This document shows, in pieces, positions 17,865 to 25,847 of a stretch of 64,000 nt of DNA. Source of the DNA: Thermoleophilia bacterium SCSIO 60948 (GTDB lineage Bacteria > Actinomycetota > Thermoleophilia > Solirubrobacterales > 70-9); the NCBI GenBank assembly GCA_021496505.1, contig CP053031.1, positions 868,001-932,000 of the forward strand. The letters are read 5' to 3'. Below the pieces are notes generated by a model, which did no database searches, was not told the origin of the DNA, and saw nothing but the letters and a program-made list of their open reading frames with translations. Position 1 is the first letter of the stretch; each line of letters opens with the position of its first letter. A program made the position numbers and the translations under genes.

Positions 17865-18172
17865 TGGACCTGACGACCGAGCTGATCATCTTCGTCCTCG
17901 CGGCCTTCGTCGGCTTCGAGGTGATCTCGAAGGTTCCGACGACGCTGCACACGCCGTTGATGAGCCAGACGAACGCGATCCACGGGATCGTGATGCTCGG
18001 CGGGCTGATCGTGATCGGCTACTCCGACACGCTGCTCGACGACATCCTCGGCGTTATCGCGATCGCCTTCGGTGCGATCAACATCGTCGGCGGCTTCCTC
18101 GTCACCGACCGGATGCTCGGCATGTTCACCCGTAAGCGCAAGCCCGCCGCGGGCGCCGACGAGAAGGCCTGA
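17864..18172 (+). CDS. pntAB: NAD(P) transhydrogenase, alpha-2 membrane subunit
   Basis: A 102-residue protein with three membrane helices (LIIFVLAAFVGFEVI, IHGIVMLGGLIVIGY, ILGVIAIAFGAINIVGGFLV) and the conserved KVPTTLHTPLMSQTNAIHG loop of the PntA membrane domain dII. It begins within the stop codon of pntAA (TGATG) and ends six bases before the GTG of pntB, so the three are one operon. Confidence 0.95.
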   Translation: MDLTTELIIFVLAAFVGFEVISKVPTTLHTPLMSQTNAIHGIVMLGGLIVIGYSDTLLDDILGVIAIAFGAINIVGGFLVTDRMLGMFTRKRKPAAGADEKA

Positions 18173-18177
18173 TCGCA

Positions 18178-19605
18178 GTGAGCAACGTCTTGCCGAGCGC
18201 CGTACTCACCTACGACGGGGACCTCTCGCGGATCCTCTACATGGTCGCCGTCGTCCTGTTCATCTACGGGATCAAGCAGGGCACCCACCCGACGACGGCC
18301 AAGCGCGGCAACCTGATCGCGGCCGGCGGTATGGCGATCGCGGTCGTCACGACCCTGCTGCTCGACGGGATCGGCAACTTCGGCCTGATCGCCCTCGGCA
18401 TCGTGATCGGCAGCGTCGTCGGAGTCGTCGCGTCCTACCGCGTCCAGATGACCGAGATGCCGCAGATGGTGGCGCTCTACAACGGCGTCGGCGGCGGCGC
18501 GGTCGCCCTGATCGCCTGGTCGGAGTTCCGTCACGCCCTCGACGCCCCGTCGGGCTTCGACCTGCCGCTCGAGGAGTTCATCCCCGTCCTCTTCTCGATG
18601 GTGATCGGCTCGGTCTCGTTCTGGGGCTCGAACATCGCCTTCGCCAAGCTCCAGGGGCTCATCGGCGGCTCGCCGGTCAAGCTGCCGGGCCAGTCGTTCG
18701 TCTCGCTGCTGCTCCTCGTCGCGATCCTCGCCGGCTGCATCGCCCTCGCCGCCTCGGACGCGCCTTCCGAGCTGATCTTCGTACTCGTCCTCGTCGCCGC
18801 CGGAATCCTCGGCAACCTCGTCGTTCTGCCGATCGGCGGCGCCGACATGCCGGTCGTGATCTCGCTGCTGAACGCGTTCACCGGGCTCGCGGCCGCGGCG
18901 GCGGGCTTCGCGCTCAACAACGTCGCGCTGATCGTCGCCGGCACGATCGTCGGCTCCTCGGGCACGATCCTGACGCTCGAGATGGCGACGGCGATGAACC
19001 GCTCGGTCGCGAACATCCTGTTCGCCGGGATGGGCGCGGCGCCGGCCGGACCCGCCGGGCCGGGGGAGGAGCGACCGCACACCTCGATCGGCGCCCAGGA
19101 CGCGGCGATCAAGCTCGGCTACGCCGACCGCGTCGTGATCGTCCCGGGCTACGGCCTCGCCGTCGCGCAGGCCCAGCACGCCGTCAAGGAGATGGCCGAC
19201 GAGCTCGAGAAGAAGGGCGTCAACGTCGAGTACGCGATCCATCCGGTCGCCGGGCGAATGCCGGGGCACATGAATGTCCTCCTCGCCGAGGCCGACGTCG
19301 ACTACGAGAAGCTGCGCGAGATGGACGACATCAACCCGGAGATGCCGACGACGGACGTCGCGGTGGTCATCGGAGCCAACGACGTCACGAACCCCGCGGC
19401 CAAGAACGATCCCGACTCGCCGATCGCCGGCATGCCGATCATCGAGGTCTCCGAGGCCCAGGAGGTCATCGTCATCAAGCGCTCGCTCTCGCCGGGCTTC
19501 GCGGGCATCGACAACGACCTCTTCTACGAGGAGAACACGTCGATGGTCTTCGAGGACGCGAAGAAGGCAGCCGCCGACATCGCCGCCGAGGTGACGAAGC
19601 TCTAG
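18178..19605 (+). CDS. pntB: NAD(P) transhydrogenase, beta subunit (NADP-binding, proton channel)
   Basis: 475 residues from a GTG. About nine membrane helices fill the first 280 residues, including MVALYNGVGGGAVALIAW and the NAFTGLAAAAAGFALNN segment that lines the proton path. The NADP-binding dIII follows: RVVIVPGYGLAVAQAQHAVKEMADEL, HPVAGRMPGHMNVLLAEA, and GANDVTNPAAKNDPDSPIAGMP. Length and order match PntB. It acts with PntAA/PntAB in the cytoplasmic membrane to make NADPH. A GC-rich hairpin follows the stop. Confidence 0.96.
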   Translation: MSNVLPSAVLTYDGDLSRILYMVAVVLFIYGIKQGTHPTTAKRGNLIAAGGMAIAVVTTLLLDGIGNFGLIALGIVIGSVVGVVASYRVQMTEMPQMVALYNGVGGGAVALIAWSEFRHALDAPSGFDLPLEEFIPVLFSMVIGSVSFWGSNIAFAKLQGLIGGSPVKLPGQSFVSLLLLVAILAGCIALAASDAPSELIFVLVLVAAGILGNLVVLPIGGADMPVVISLLNAFTGLAAAAAGFALNNVALIVAGTIVGSSGTILTLEMATAMNRSVANILFAGMGAAPAGPAGPGEERPHTSIGAQDAAIKLGYADRVVIVPGYGLAVAQAQHAVKEMADELEKKGVNVEYAIHPVAGRMPGHMNVLLAEADVDYEKLREMDDINPEMPTTDVAVVIGANDVTNPAAKNDPDSPIAGMPIIEVSEAQEVIVIKRSLSPGFAGIDNDLFYEENTSMVFEDAKKAAADIAAEVTKL

Positions 19606-19619
19606 GCGCCGCCGCGTGG

Positions 19620-19635
19620 CGCCCCGGTCGGGGCG
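19620..19635 (+). terminator. Hairpin after pntB
   Basis: CGCCCC, loop GGTC, GGGGCG, beginning 15 bases after the pntB stop. It is a plausible factor-assisted termination hairpin but has no T-tract. Confidence 0.4.
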
Positions 19636-19769
19636 TCGCGGTTGCATCGGGTGGCGTTCCGTTCGAGGCGTCGGTGGTGGGTGCGGCAGGTGGTCTGGTT
19701 GCACCGAGGGGAGGACCCTGGGTGCGCTGGGGTGGGTTCGGGCGGTCCGTGACGAGGCATCGTCGGAAA

Positions 19770-19788
19770 GGTGCCCCTATAGGGCACC
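19770..19788. promoter_or_regulatory. Perfect palindrome GGTGCCC-CTATA-GGGCACC
   Basis: Seven-base arms around CTATA in the middle of the gene-free interval. It could be a bidirectional terminator for the convergent genes or a protein-binding site; nothing in the flanks decides between these. Confidence 0.4.
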
Positions 19789-20012
19789 GGGGTGACTTTG
19801 CCTCGCTCCCGAGACGTCTTCGGCGGGACGTTGGTCGAATCCGGTCGCTCTGCAACCACGTGCGGCCAATGCTCCCTCCGCGCGGCTTCGAACCCGCACG
19901 GAACCCGCGCGAAGCATCGCGGGAGACAGACCAGCTCCCGACCCAACCCAGCTCCTGTCCTCCTACGCGACTTGGCCACCCCGCCGGCGGACGACCACCG
20001 CCAAACCGAGCC

Positions 20013-20498
20013 CTACCCCGGCCCCACCCCGAACTCGCGCTCGAAGTAGAACATCCGCCCCTCTGAGTCCGGCCCCTCGCGGTTGGTGAAGCCGTGGTGG
20101 CCGTAGAAGCGCTGGGTGTCGACGTCGGACTCGTCGACTCCGATCTCGAAGAAGCCGACCCCGCGCTCGCGCCCGGCCTCGATCGCCAGCTCGAGCAGCC
20201 GCGAGCCGATGCCGTGGTCGCGCCGCTCCGGGACGACGTAGAGCTCCTCGAGCATCGCGGCGCGACCGTCGAGGAACGACGTCGAGCGCGGGATCAGGAT
20301 CCCGAAGCCGAGGCCGCGCCCGTCCGCGTCGCGGGCCAGCGGGACTATGGCCTCATCGCGCTCGAGCAGCGACGCGACTCGCCGACCGAGGACGTCGGCG
20401 GGCTCGGTCGGCGACTCGAACTCGTGCGCGAAGTCCTCCAGCATCCGCCCGACCAGCGGCGCGTCGGGAACCGCCGCGAGCCGTACCTCGACGTCCAA
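20013..20498 (-). CDS. GNAT-family N-acetyltransferase
   Basis: 161 residues. The acetyl-CoA loop is LEELYVVPERRDHGIGSRLLELAI with the Q/RxxGxG/A pattern (RRDHGIG), and the end has DTQRFYGHHGFTNR, the usual FYxxxGF element of the family. Cytoplasmic transferase with unknown acceptor. The start is TTG at 20498, seven bases after the LapA-like gene stop, so the two are probably one transcript. Confidence 0.85.
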   Translation of the reverse strand: MDVEVRLAAVPDAPLVGRMLEDFAHEFESPTEPADVLGRRVASLLERDEAIVPLARDADGRGLGFGILIPRSTSFLDGRAAMLEELYVVPERRDHGIGSRLLELAIEAGRERGVGFFEIGVDESDVDTQRFYGHHGFTNREGPDSEGRMFYFEREFGVGPG

Positions 20499-20505
20499 GG
20501 CGGTC

Positions 20506-20721
20506 TCAATCGCGCCGGCGTACCCGCGGTACGAGCCAGCCGATCAGCGCGCCCAGAACCCCGGCGATGACGAGCGCGATGACGAGCGGGGTCTGCGTCG
20601 TCGTGAACAGGAAGTCGACCGTGACCTCCTGGAAGTTCTGGATGACGAAGACGACCAGCAGTACCAGGGCCGCGATGCCGACCCAGAACTGCGCGCCGCG
20701 AGATCCACCTTGATTGCTCAT
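20506..20721 (-). CDS. LapA/DUF1049-like small membrane protein
   Basis: 71 residues from the ATG at 20721. Two membrane helices (FWVGIAALVLLVVFVIQNF and LVIALVIAGVLGALIGWLV) with the QNFQEVTVDFLF motif between them, the usual LapA/YciS pattern. In E. coli the homologous LapA works in lipopolysaccharide assembly; in a Gram-positive its role is unknown. A GTG four codons upstream lies inside the -10 box and is therefore rejected as start. Confidence 0.85.
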   Translation of the reverse strand: MSNQGGSRGAQFWVGIAALVLLVVFVIQNFQEVTVDFLFTTTQTPLVIALVIAGVLGALIGWLVPRVRRRD

Positions 20722-20729
20722 GCGATCCG

Positions 20730-20735
20730 ACACTA
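20730..20735 (-). promoter_or_regulatory. Probable -10 box of the LapA-like gene (TAGTGT)
   Basis: TAGTGT on the minus strand lies eight bases before the ATG, consistent with a leaderless mRNA. Same box sequence as upstream of the gene at 15421. Confidence 0.45.
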
Positions 20736-20788
20736 CATCGGAGCTCGGCGCGCGTCACGTGCGCGGCGGGCGCGTCTAGCTTCGATCG

Positions 20789-21796
20789 ATGCCGAGCGAC
20801 GAGCGTGGGCAGGCGAGCGTCGAGTGGACCGCCCTGACGACTGTCCTCGCGCTCGCACTCGCGGCGGTTCTGGCGCTCGCCGGGCCGCGACTGCCCGGTG
20901 AGGCGCTCGCCCGCGAGGTCCTCTCGAAGATCGCCTGCGCCGCGAGTCTCGCGTCGGACTGCGCTCGAGGCGAGATCGACCCGTTGACCGCGGCCTACGG
21001 AGCGGAGGTCGGGCCGCTGGTCGGCGCCGTGGCACCGCGGATCTCCTATGAGGCCGGGATGCGGGCGCTGCCGGTCGACCCCCGAAGCTGCCGTTCCACG
21101 GACTGCTCGGACGCGACCCGGCTCGGCGCCGTCTCGGCTTCCGACGCCGGCGAGCCGGTCACCGCGTTCGTCCGGGTCATCGACTGTCGCGGGGCTTCGC
21201 CCGCCGACCGCCTGCTCGCGCGAGCAGGCCTCGACGCATACCGGCCTCACCGCGCGGTGCCGCAGGATCTGGGCTCGGCGGTCGAGCAGAGCGGTGTTCC
21301 GTGCGTCGCGGACGAGGCGGGCAACCTCTACATCCAGTTCTGGTTCTTCTACCCCTACTCGAACACCCATCTGCCGGGCGAGTGGATGGGCGAGGCCTTC
21401 GGGGCGGGGGAGGTCGGCGGGCACGTCGACGACTGGGAGACCTACCAGGTGAAGATCACGCCCGAGGGTCGTTTCGCACGGGCGAGCTCGCATCAGGGCT
21501 TCAACTACGCGCCCGACGCTCGCGGCCTGCTGAGCGACGCCGGCGTCGCGCCGCGTGAGGGGTGGGGTCCGGACGTCGGCAGCCTCCACGTCAGCGCGGG
21601 GAGCCACGCGGGGCACGCAGCGGTCGATCCGATCGACCGCCACGGCGGGCCCGAGCGCTGGACGGACGCGGGCGATCTCAGGCTGATCCCGCTCGAGCCG
21701 ATCGTCGACGATCTCGGACGCCTCGACTTCGTGGTCAAGCCGCCCTGGCAGCGCGACCTCTGGCTCGAGACCGAGCTCGATCGGACCGGCTACTGA
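20789..21796 (+). CDS. Prepilin-like N-terminus fused to a Vps62-like secreted domain
   Basis: 335 residues. The N-terminus reads DERGQASVEWTALTTVLALALAAVLALAG: a short basic/polar leader, Gly just before QASVEW and one hydrophobic helix, which is the class III (Flp/TadE) prepilin signature with Glu at +5. The rest is a soluble domain with eight cysteines in the first 100 residues and, from about residue 175, NLYIQFWFFYPYSN, HVDDWETYQVKITPEG and ASSHQGF, which resemble the Vps62-family W-E-H pattern. The C-terminal end has HAAVDPIDRHGG. Processing would place the domain outside the membrane, perhaps on a pilus. The domain relation is a motif-level guess; no prepilin peptidase or tad genes are in the window. 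Confidence 0.65.
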   Translation: MPSDERGQASVEWTALTTVLALALAAVLALAGPRLPGEALAREVLSKIACAASLASDCARGEIDPLTAAYGAEVGPLVGAVAPRISYEAGMRALPVDPRSCRSTDCSDATRLGAVSASDAGEPVTAFVRVIDCRGASPADRLLARAGLDAYRPHRAVPQDLGSAVEQSGVPCVADEAGNLYIQFWFFYPYSNTHLPGEWMGEAFGAGEVGGHVDDWETYQVKITPEGRFARASSHQGFNYAPDARGLLSDAGVAPREGWGPDVGSLHVSAGSHAGHAAVDPIDRHGGPERWTDAGDLRLIPLEPIVDDLGRLDFVVKPPWQRDLWLETELDRTGY

Positions 21797-23079
21797 GCCG
21801 CGTCGCTCGCCCTCGGCGCGAAGGCACCGCGAGGCCGCCCGGGATCGGCCGGCGCGCCCTCGAGTCCGGGCTCGCGGCGCGGATGGCGCTCCCACCACCG
21901 CGCGTAGCGGCCGGCGAGCGGCGCCGCGGTGAGACCGTGGGCGAGGACGGAGAGGCCGACCGTCAGGTAGACGACGGTGAGGATCGTCTCCTGCGCGGGC
22001 AGGTTCGACTCCTCGAGCACGATCAGGGCGAAGACGATCGAGGCCAGGCCGCGAGGTCCGAACCAGCCGAGGAAGGCGACCGTCGGCGCGCGCGCGTGAC
22101 TTCCGAGCATGGCGATCGCCACCGGGAGCATCCTCACGAGCGTCAGGCTGGCGAGGGCGTAGAGCGCGATCTCGAGGCTGACGGCCCCGAGCGCCGGCTC
22201 GAGCAGGATGGCGCCGAAGAGCAGGAACGTGACGCCGCTCAGGATGTCTCCGGCCTCCTCGCTCAGCCGCCCGACGTCCTCGGGGTCGCGGCGGAGCACC
22301 GCCCGGAACGCCATGCCGCCGACGAACGCGGCGATGAAGCCGGAGCCTCCGAACGGGTCCGCGAGGCCGTAGGCGAGCGCGGCCGCGGCGAGCGGCACGA
22401 CCTGTCGCCAACCCCCGGTGATCAGCCCGCGTCGACTCGCCCAGAGCAGCAGGGCTGCCGCCAGTGCCCCGGCCACGAGGCCCGCGAGGATTCCGAACCC
22501 GATCTCCTCGGCGAGCAGCGTGGCGGCGCTCCGTCCCTCGGCGATCCCGGATTCGATGTCGGCGGCCGCCACGGCCGCGAACAGCAGCGGGACGCAGATC
22601 CCGTCGTTCAGGCCGCTCTCGACGTTGAGTCCCTGTCTGACTCGCGCCGGCACGCTGCGCTCCGTGACGACGGCCTGACCGAGGGCCGCGTCGGTCGGGG
22701 CAAGGATCACGCCGAGGATCAGCGCCTCCCCGAAGCTCATCGATTCGAACACGACGGCCGCGAGCAGCGTCCCGGCGATGATCGTGAGCGGCAGACCGAT
22801 CCCGAGCAGTCGCACGGGCACGCCGACCTGCGGTCGCAGCTGGCGCAGGTCGATCCTCGAGGCGTCGGAGAAGAGGACGATCGCGAGCGTCGCCTCGGCG
22901 AGCGCGCGAACCGTCGAGCTCGTCTCCTCGAGCTCGACGCCGCCGAGCAGCTCGGGCCCGACGAGCAGCCCGCCGGCGACGAACACCATCGCCGCGGTGA
23001 CCGGCGTCCCGGAGAGCAGGCGCGAGATCGCCGCCACCGCGAGCAGTGCGAGCGCGACGATGGCGAGCGAGAAATCCAT
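21790..23079 (-). CDS. Cation:proton antiporter, CPA1 type
   Basis: 429 residues with about 12-13 membrane helices. LAPTDAALGQAVV carries the CPA1 ion-binding TDA..., LNVESGLNDGICVPLLF is the NESxxNDx motif of NhaP/NHE relatives, and FLGWFGPRGLASIVFAL has the conserved GPRG in a late helix. It exchanges Na+ (or K+) for protons across the cytoplasmic membrane. The short C-terminus lacks a TrkA-C regulatory domain. Ends with a 7-bp overlap with the convergent prepilin-like gene. Confidence 0.92.
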   Translation of the reverse strand: MDFSLAIVALALLAVAAISRLLSGTPVTAAMVFVAGGLLVGPELLGGVELEETSSTVRALAEATLAIVLFSDASRIDLRQLRPQVGVPVRLLGIGLPLTIIAGTLLAAVVFESMSFGEALILGVILAPTDAALGQAVVTERSVPARVRQGLNVESGLNDGICVPLLFAAVAAADIESGIAEGRSAATLLAEEIGFGILAGLVAGALAAALLLWASRRGLITGGWRQVVPLAAAALAYGLADPFGGSGFIAAFVGGMAFRAVLRRDPEDVGRLSEEAGDILSGVTFLLFGAILLEPALGAVSLEIALYALASLTLVRMLPVAIAMLGSHARAPTVAFLGWFGPRGLASIVFALIVLEESNLPAQETILTVVYLTVGLSVLAHGLTAAPLAGRYARWWERHPRREPGLEGAPADPGRPRGAFAPRASDAAQ

Positions 23080-23196
23080 GCTTTCCGGGACCGAGGCGGG
23101 CGCCAGCCTACGCGCCTCGCGGCCCGGCGTCGAGCGCTCGTCGCCGAACCGCGAACCCGGCCGGCTCTCCTGCGGCCCGCGTCTGGTTCGTCGCGC

Positions 23197-23964
23197 CTAT
23201 TTCGGCGGCATCCGCAGCGCGCCGTCGAGGCGCACCGTCTCGCCGTTCAGCATCGGGTTGGCGACGATCGCTTCGGCGAGCTGCGCGTACTCGGCCGGGT
23301 CGCCGAGGCGGCGTGGGAACGGCACCCCCTCGCCGAGCGCCGTCCGGGCCTCCTCGGGCAGCAGTCCGAGCAGCGGGGTGTCGAACAGTCCCGGGGCGAT
23401 CGTGTTGACGCGGATGCCGAGGCCGGAGAGATCGCGCGCCGCCGGCAGCGTCATCGAGACCACGCCGCCCTTCGAGGCGGCATAGGCGATCTGCCCGATC
23501 TGACCGTCGTAGGCCGCGATCGACGCGGTCGAGACGCAGACGCCGCGCTCGCCGTCCTCGCCCGGCTCGTTCGAGGCCATGGCGGCCGCCGCGAGGCGCA
23601 GGACGTTGAACGACCCGATCAGGTTGACCTTGATGACGTTCGAGAAGATCTCGAGGTCGTGCGGGCCCTGGCGCGAGACGGTGCGCTGAGCCCAGCCGAT
23701 GCCCGCACAGCAGACGGAGACCCGCAGCCCGCCCTCGACGCCGGCCGCCTCGGCGACCGCCGCCTCGACCGAGTCCTCCTCGAGGACGTTGGCCTCGCGG
23801 AAGCCGGCCCGATCCCCGAGTTCCTCGGCGAGCGCGGCGCCCTTCTCCGCGTTGAGGTCCGCGATCAGGACCCGGGCGCCGCCCGCATGGAGCCGTCGCG
23901 CCGTCGCCTCGCCGAGCCCCGAGGCTCCACCCACCACCAGTGCCGATACGCCGTCGATCTTCAT
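23197..23964 (-). CDS. Short-chain dehydrogenase, HSD10/FabG-like
   Basis: 255 residues. Cofactor motif [18 protein letters not shown] with ADLNAE favouring NAD(H), the CAGIGWA block, the YAASKGG catalytic Tyr-Lys, a catalytic Ser in [11 protein letters not shown] and the [11 protein letters not shown] loop. The overall pattern, including the [15 protein letters not shown] end, is that of 3-hydroxyacyl-CoA dehydrogenase type 2 relatives that act on (branched) 3-hydroxyacyl-CoA. That activity would fit the thiolases and acyl-CoA dehydrogenase in the window. It stands alone, divergent from the EgtB-like gene. Confidence 0.85.
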   Translation of the reverse strand: MKIDGVSALVVGGASGLGEATARRLHAGGARVLIADLNAEKGAALAEELGDRAGFREANVLEEDSVEAAVAEAAGVEGGLRVSVCCAGIGWAQRTVSRQGPHDLEIFSNVIKVNLIGSFNVLRLAAAAMASNEPGEDGERGVCVSTASIAAYDGQIGQIAYAASKGGVVSMTLPAARDLSGLGIRVNTIAPGLFDTPLLGLLPEEARTALGEGVPFPRRLGDPAEYAQLAEAIVANPMLNGETVRLDGALRMPPK

Positions 23965-24052
23965 CGCGGCGCGAGGCTAGCCGAATCGGGAACGAGACGT
24001 TTCCAGATCGACCGGCCAGAACCCCCGGACCGTCCGCGCCGCGGTCACACGA

Positions 24053-25303
24053 TTGCCACAGGGCGAGAAGCCGACGCGGTATCGTCGCCGCATCCCCTCG
24101 ACCCTGCTGGCAGACCCCAAGCAGCGGATCGCCGACCGCCTCGCCGAGGCGCGGGAGCGGACCCTGGCGCTGCTCGCGCCACTGACCGAGGAGCAGATGC
24201 AGCGGATCTACACGCCGCTGCTGAGCCCGCTGATCTGGGACCTCGGGCACATCGCCTCGTTCGAGGACCTCTGGCTGGTCCAGCGGATCGGCGGTCGGGA
24301 GCCTCTGCGCGGCGAGCTCGGCCGGCTCTACGACGCGATCGAGAACCCGCGCGCCGACCGTGGCGAGTTGCCGATCCTCTCCGGGGCGGAGCTCGACCGC
24401 TACCTGCGTGCCGTCCGCGAGCGGACGCTCGAGGTGCTCGAGGAGGTGGAGCTCGACGGCCCCGATCCGCTGTTGGCCGACGGCTTCGCCTACGAGCTGA
24501 TCCTGGCCCACGAGGCCCAGCACAACGAGACGATGCTGCAGCTGATCCAGATGACCGGGCACTACGAACCGGTCGACCGGGCGCCGCGCCCGCAGGCGCC
24601 GCCGCCCGGCGGTCCCGAGATGCTCGTGATCGAGCCGGGTGAGCACGAGATCGGCGCTCACGCCTACGGATTCGCATACGACAACGAGCGCGGCTGCCAC
24701 GTCCGCCACGTCGACGGCTTCGCTATCGACCGGCGGCCCGTCACCAACGCCGAGTTCGCCGAGTTCGTCGTCGCGACGAACGCCGAGCTGCCCCTCTACT
24801 GGTCGCGCGACGGTGCGGGTGGATGGGTTCGGACGACGATGGGGCGGACGATCGAGGTCGAGCCCGACGACCCGGTATGTCACATCGACGTCGCGCAGGC
24901 GGAGGCCTACGCCGCCTGGGCCGGCAAGCGACTGCCGACCGAGTTCGAATGGGAGGTCGCCGCCGCCGGCGCCGATCGCCGCCATGCCAACCTCGGCTGG
25001 CGCTCGTTCGGGACCCACCCCGTCGAGGCCCACCCGGAGGCCGCTTCGACGGCCGGCGCGCTCGGGATGCTGGGCGACGTCTGGGAGTGGACGGCGAGTG
25101 ACTTCGAGCCGTACCCGGGCTTCCGCGCCCATCCCTATCGCGAGTACTCCGAGGTCTTCTTCGGTCAGGGCCTCCGCGTCCTTCGCGGCGGGTCGTGGGC
25201 GAGCGGTCGCGACGTCACCCGCACGACGTTTCGCAACTGGGATCACCCGGAGCGGCGCCAGATCTTCGCCGGTCTGCGCTGTGCGCGCGACCTCGGTTCG
25301 TGA
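24053..25303 (+). CDS. egtB: EgtB-like ergothioneine biosynthesis protein (DinB + FGE-sulfatase)
   Basis: 416 residues if TTG at 24053 is used. The DinB-like domain (about 25-175) has the three iron-ligand histidines in HIASFED (His66) and HEAQHNE (His153, His157). The formylglycine-generating-enzyme domain follows: VDGFAIDRRPVTNAEFAEFV, CHIDVAQAEAYAAWAGKRLPTE, LGDVWEWTAS and LRVLRGGSW. EgtB couples hercynine to a thiol through a sulfoxide using O2. No egtA, egtC, egtD or egtE lies nearby. The start is uncertain: TATCGT at 24080-24085 looks like a -10, which would require a start further in; the first 20 residues may not be translated. Confidence 0.85.
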   Translation: MPQGEKPTRYRRRIPSTLLADPKQRIADRLAEARERTLALLAPLTEEQMQRIYTPLLSPLIWDLGHIASFEDLWLVQRIGGREPLRGELGRLYDAIENPRADRGELPILSGAELDRYLRAVRERTLEVLEEVELDGPDPLLADGFAYELILAHEAQHNETMLQLIQMTGHYEPVDRAPRPQAPPPGGPEMLVIEPGEHEIGAHAYGFAYDNERGCHVRHVDGFAIDRRPVTNAEFAEFVVATNAELPLYWSRDGAGGWVRTTMGRTIEVEPDDPVCHIDVAQAEAYAAWAGKRLPTEFEWEVAAAGADRRHANLGWRSFGTHPVEAHPEAASTAGALGMLGDVWEWTASDFEPYPGFRAHPYREYSEVFFGQGLRVLRGGSWASGRDVTRTTFRNWDHPERRQIFAGLRCARDLGS

Positions 25304-25340
25304 CGCCGCCGCTGGCCGCTCACCTGCGACGGCGGTCAGG

Positions 25341-25346
25341 TAGGCT
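25341..25346 (+). promoter_or_regulatory. Probable -10 box of the membrane protein / glpX operon (TAGGCT)
   Basis: TAGGCT lies nine bases before the ATG at 25356, with no ribosome-binding site between, so a leaderless start is likely. Confidence 0.45.
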
Positions 25347-25355
25347 CGCCGCGGG

Positions 25356-25847
25356 ATGGAGTTCGATCGGGCGGGCCGCCTTGAGTTGATCGGGATCGTC
25401 GCCGGGATCGTCCTGATCCTGGCGCTCATCTTCCTGCCGTGGTTCGAGCTCTCCGACGAGGAGACGCGGGTCGCCCAGGACGCCTGGATCTGCGGCACCG
25501 GTGAGTACACCTGCACCGGCTTCGAGACCTTCACGATCGTCCGCTGGCTGCTGATCGCGGGCGCGATCGCTCCGCTGATCCTCGCCTACGTCCTGATGCG
25601 ATCGCACAAGCTCTCGTGGGCGCCGGGCGAGATGACGATGGTCGTCGGCTTCGTCCTCGTCGTCCTGATCGCCTACAACGGTCTGATCGCCAAGCCGGTT
25701 CCCGACAACGGCGTCGAGTTCGGGACCTCGCTCGCGATCGGCTACTACATCGCGCTGCTGGCGGCGGTCGTGATCGGGGTCACCGGCTACCTCCGGTCGC
25801 TCGAGACCGGAGCCCGGCAGGGCAGGAAGGCACCGGGGACCGTATGA
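25356..25847 (+). CDS. Four-helix membrane protein of unknown function
   Basis: 163 residues. Helices at about 10-30 (LIGIVAGIVLILALIFLPWF), 65-82 (WLLIAGAIAPLILAYVLM), 93-112 (MTMVVGFVLVVLIAYNGL) and 128-147 (GYYIALLAAVVIGVTGYL). The external loop after helix 1 has two cysteines (WICGTGEYTCTGF) that could form a disulfide. The tail is short and basic. Its TGA overlaps the glpX ATG (ATGA at 25844-25847), so the two are translated together. No family recognised. Confidence 0.8.
   Translation: MEFDRAGRLELIGIVAGIVLILALIFLPWFELSDEETRVAQDAWICGTGEYTCTGFETFTIVRWLLIAGAIAPLILAYVLMRSHKLSWAPGEMTMVVGFVLVVLIAYNGLIAKPVPDNGVEFGTSLAIGYYIALLAAVVIGVTGYLRSLETGARQGRKAPGTV

Larger units (their letters stand above)
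19606..20012. other. 407-bp gene-free interval between convergent pntB and GNAT genes
   Basis: No convincing coding frame, tRNA or known RNA is seen. It holds a GC hairpin just after pntB (19620-19635), a perfect palindrome at 19770-19788, and a less GC-rich-biased C-rich stretch from 19930 to 20012. Small frames present on both strands are Arg/Pro-rich and lack start signals, so I treat them as chance. Confidence 0.6.

Noticed and set aside
19860-19935. A tRNA-like T-arm (GTTCGAAG with flanking GC stems) on the minus strand
   Set aside because: The loop would be eight bases, no acceptor, D- or anticodon arms can be folded around it and no CCA end is present.
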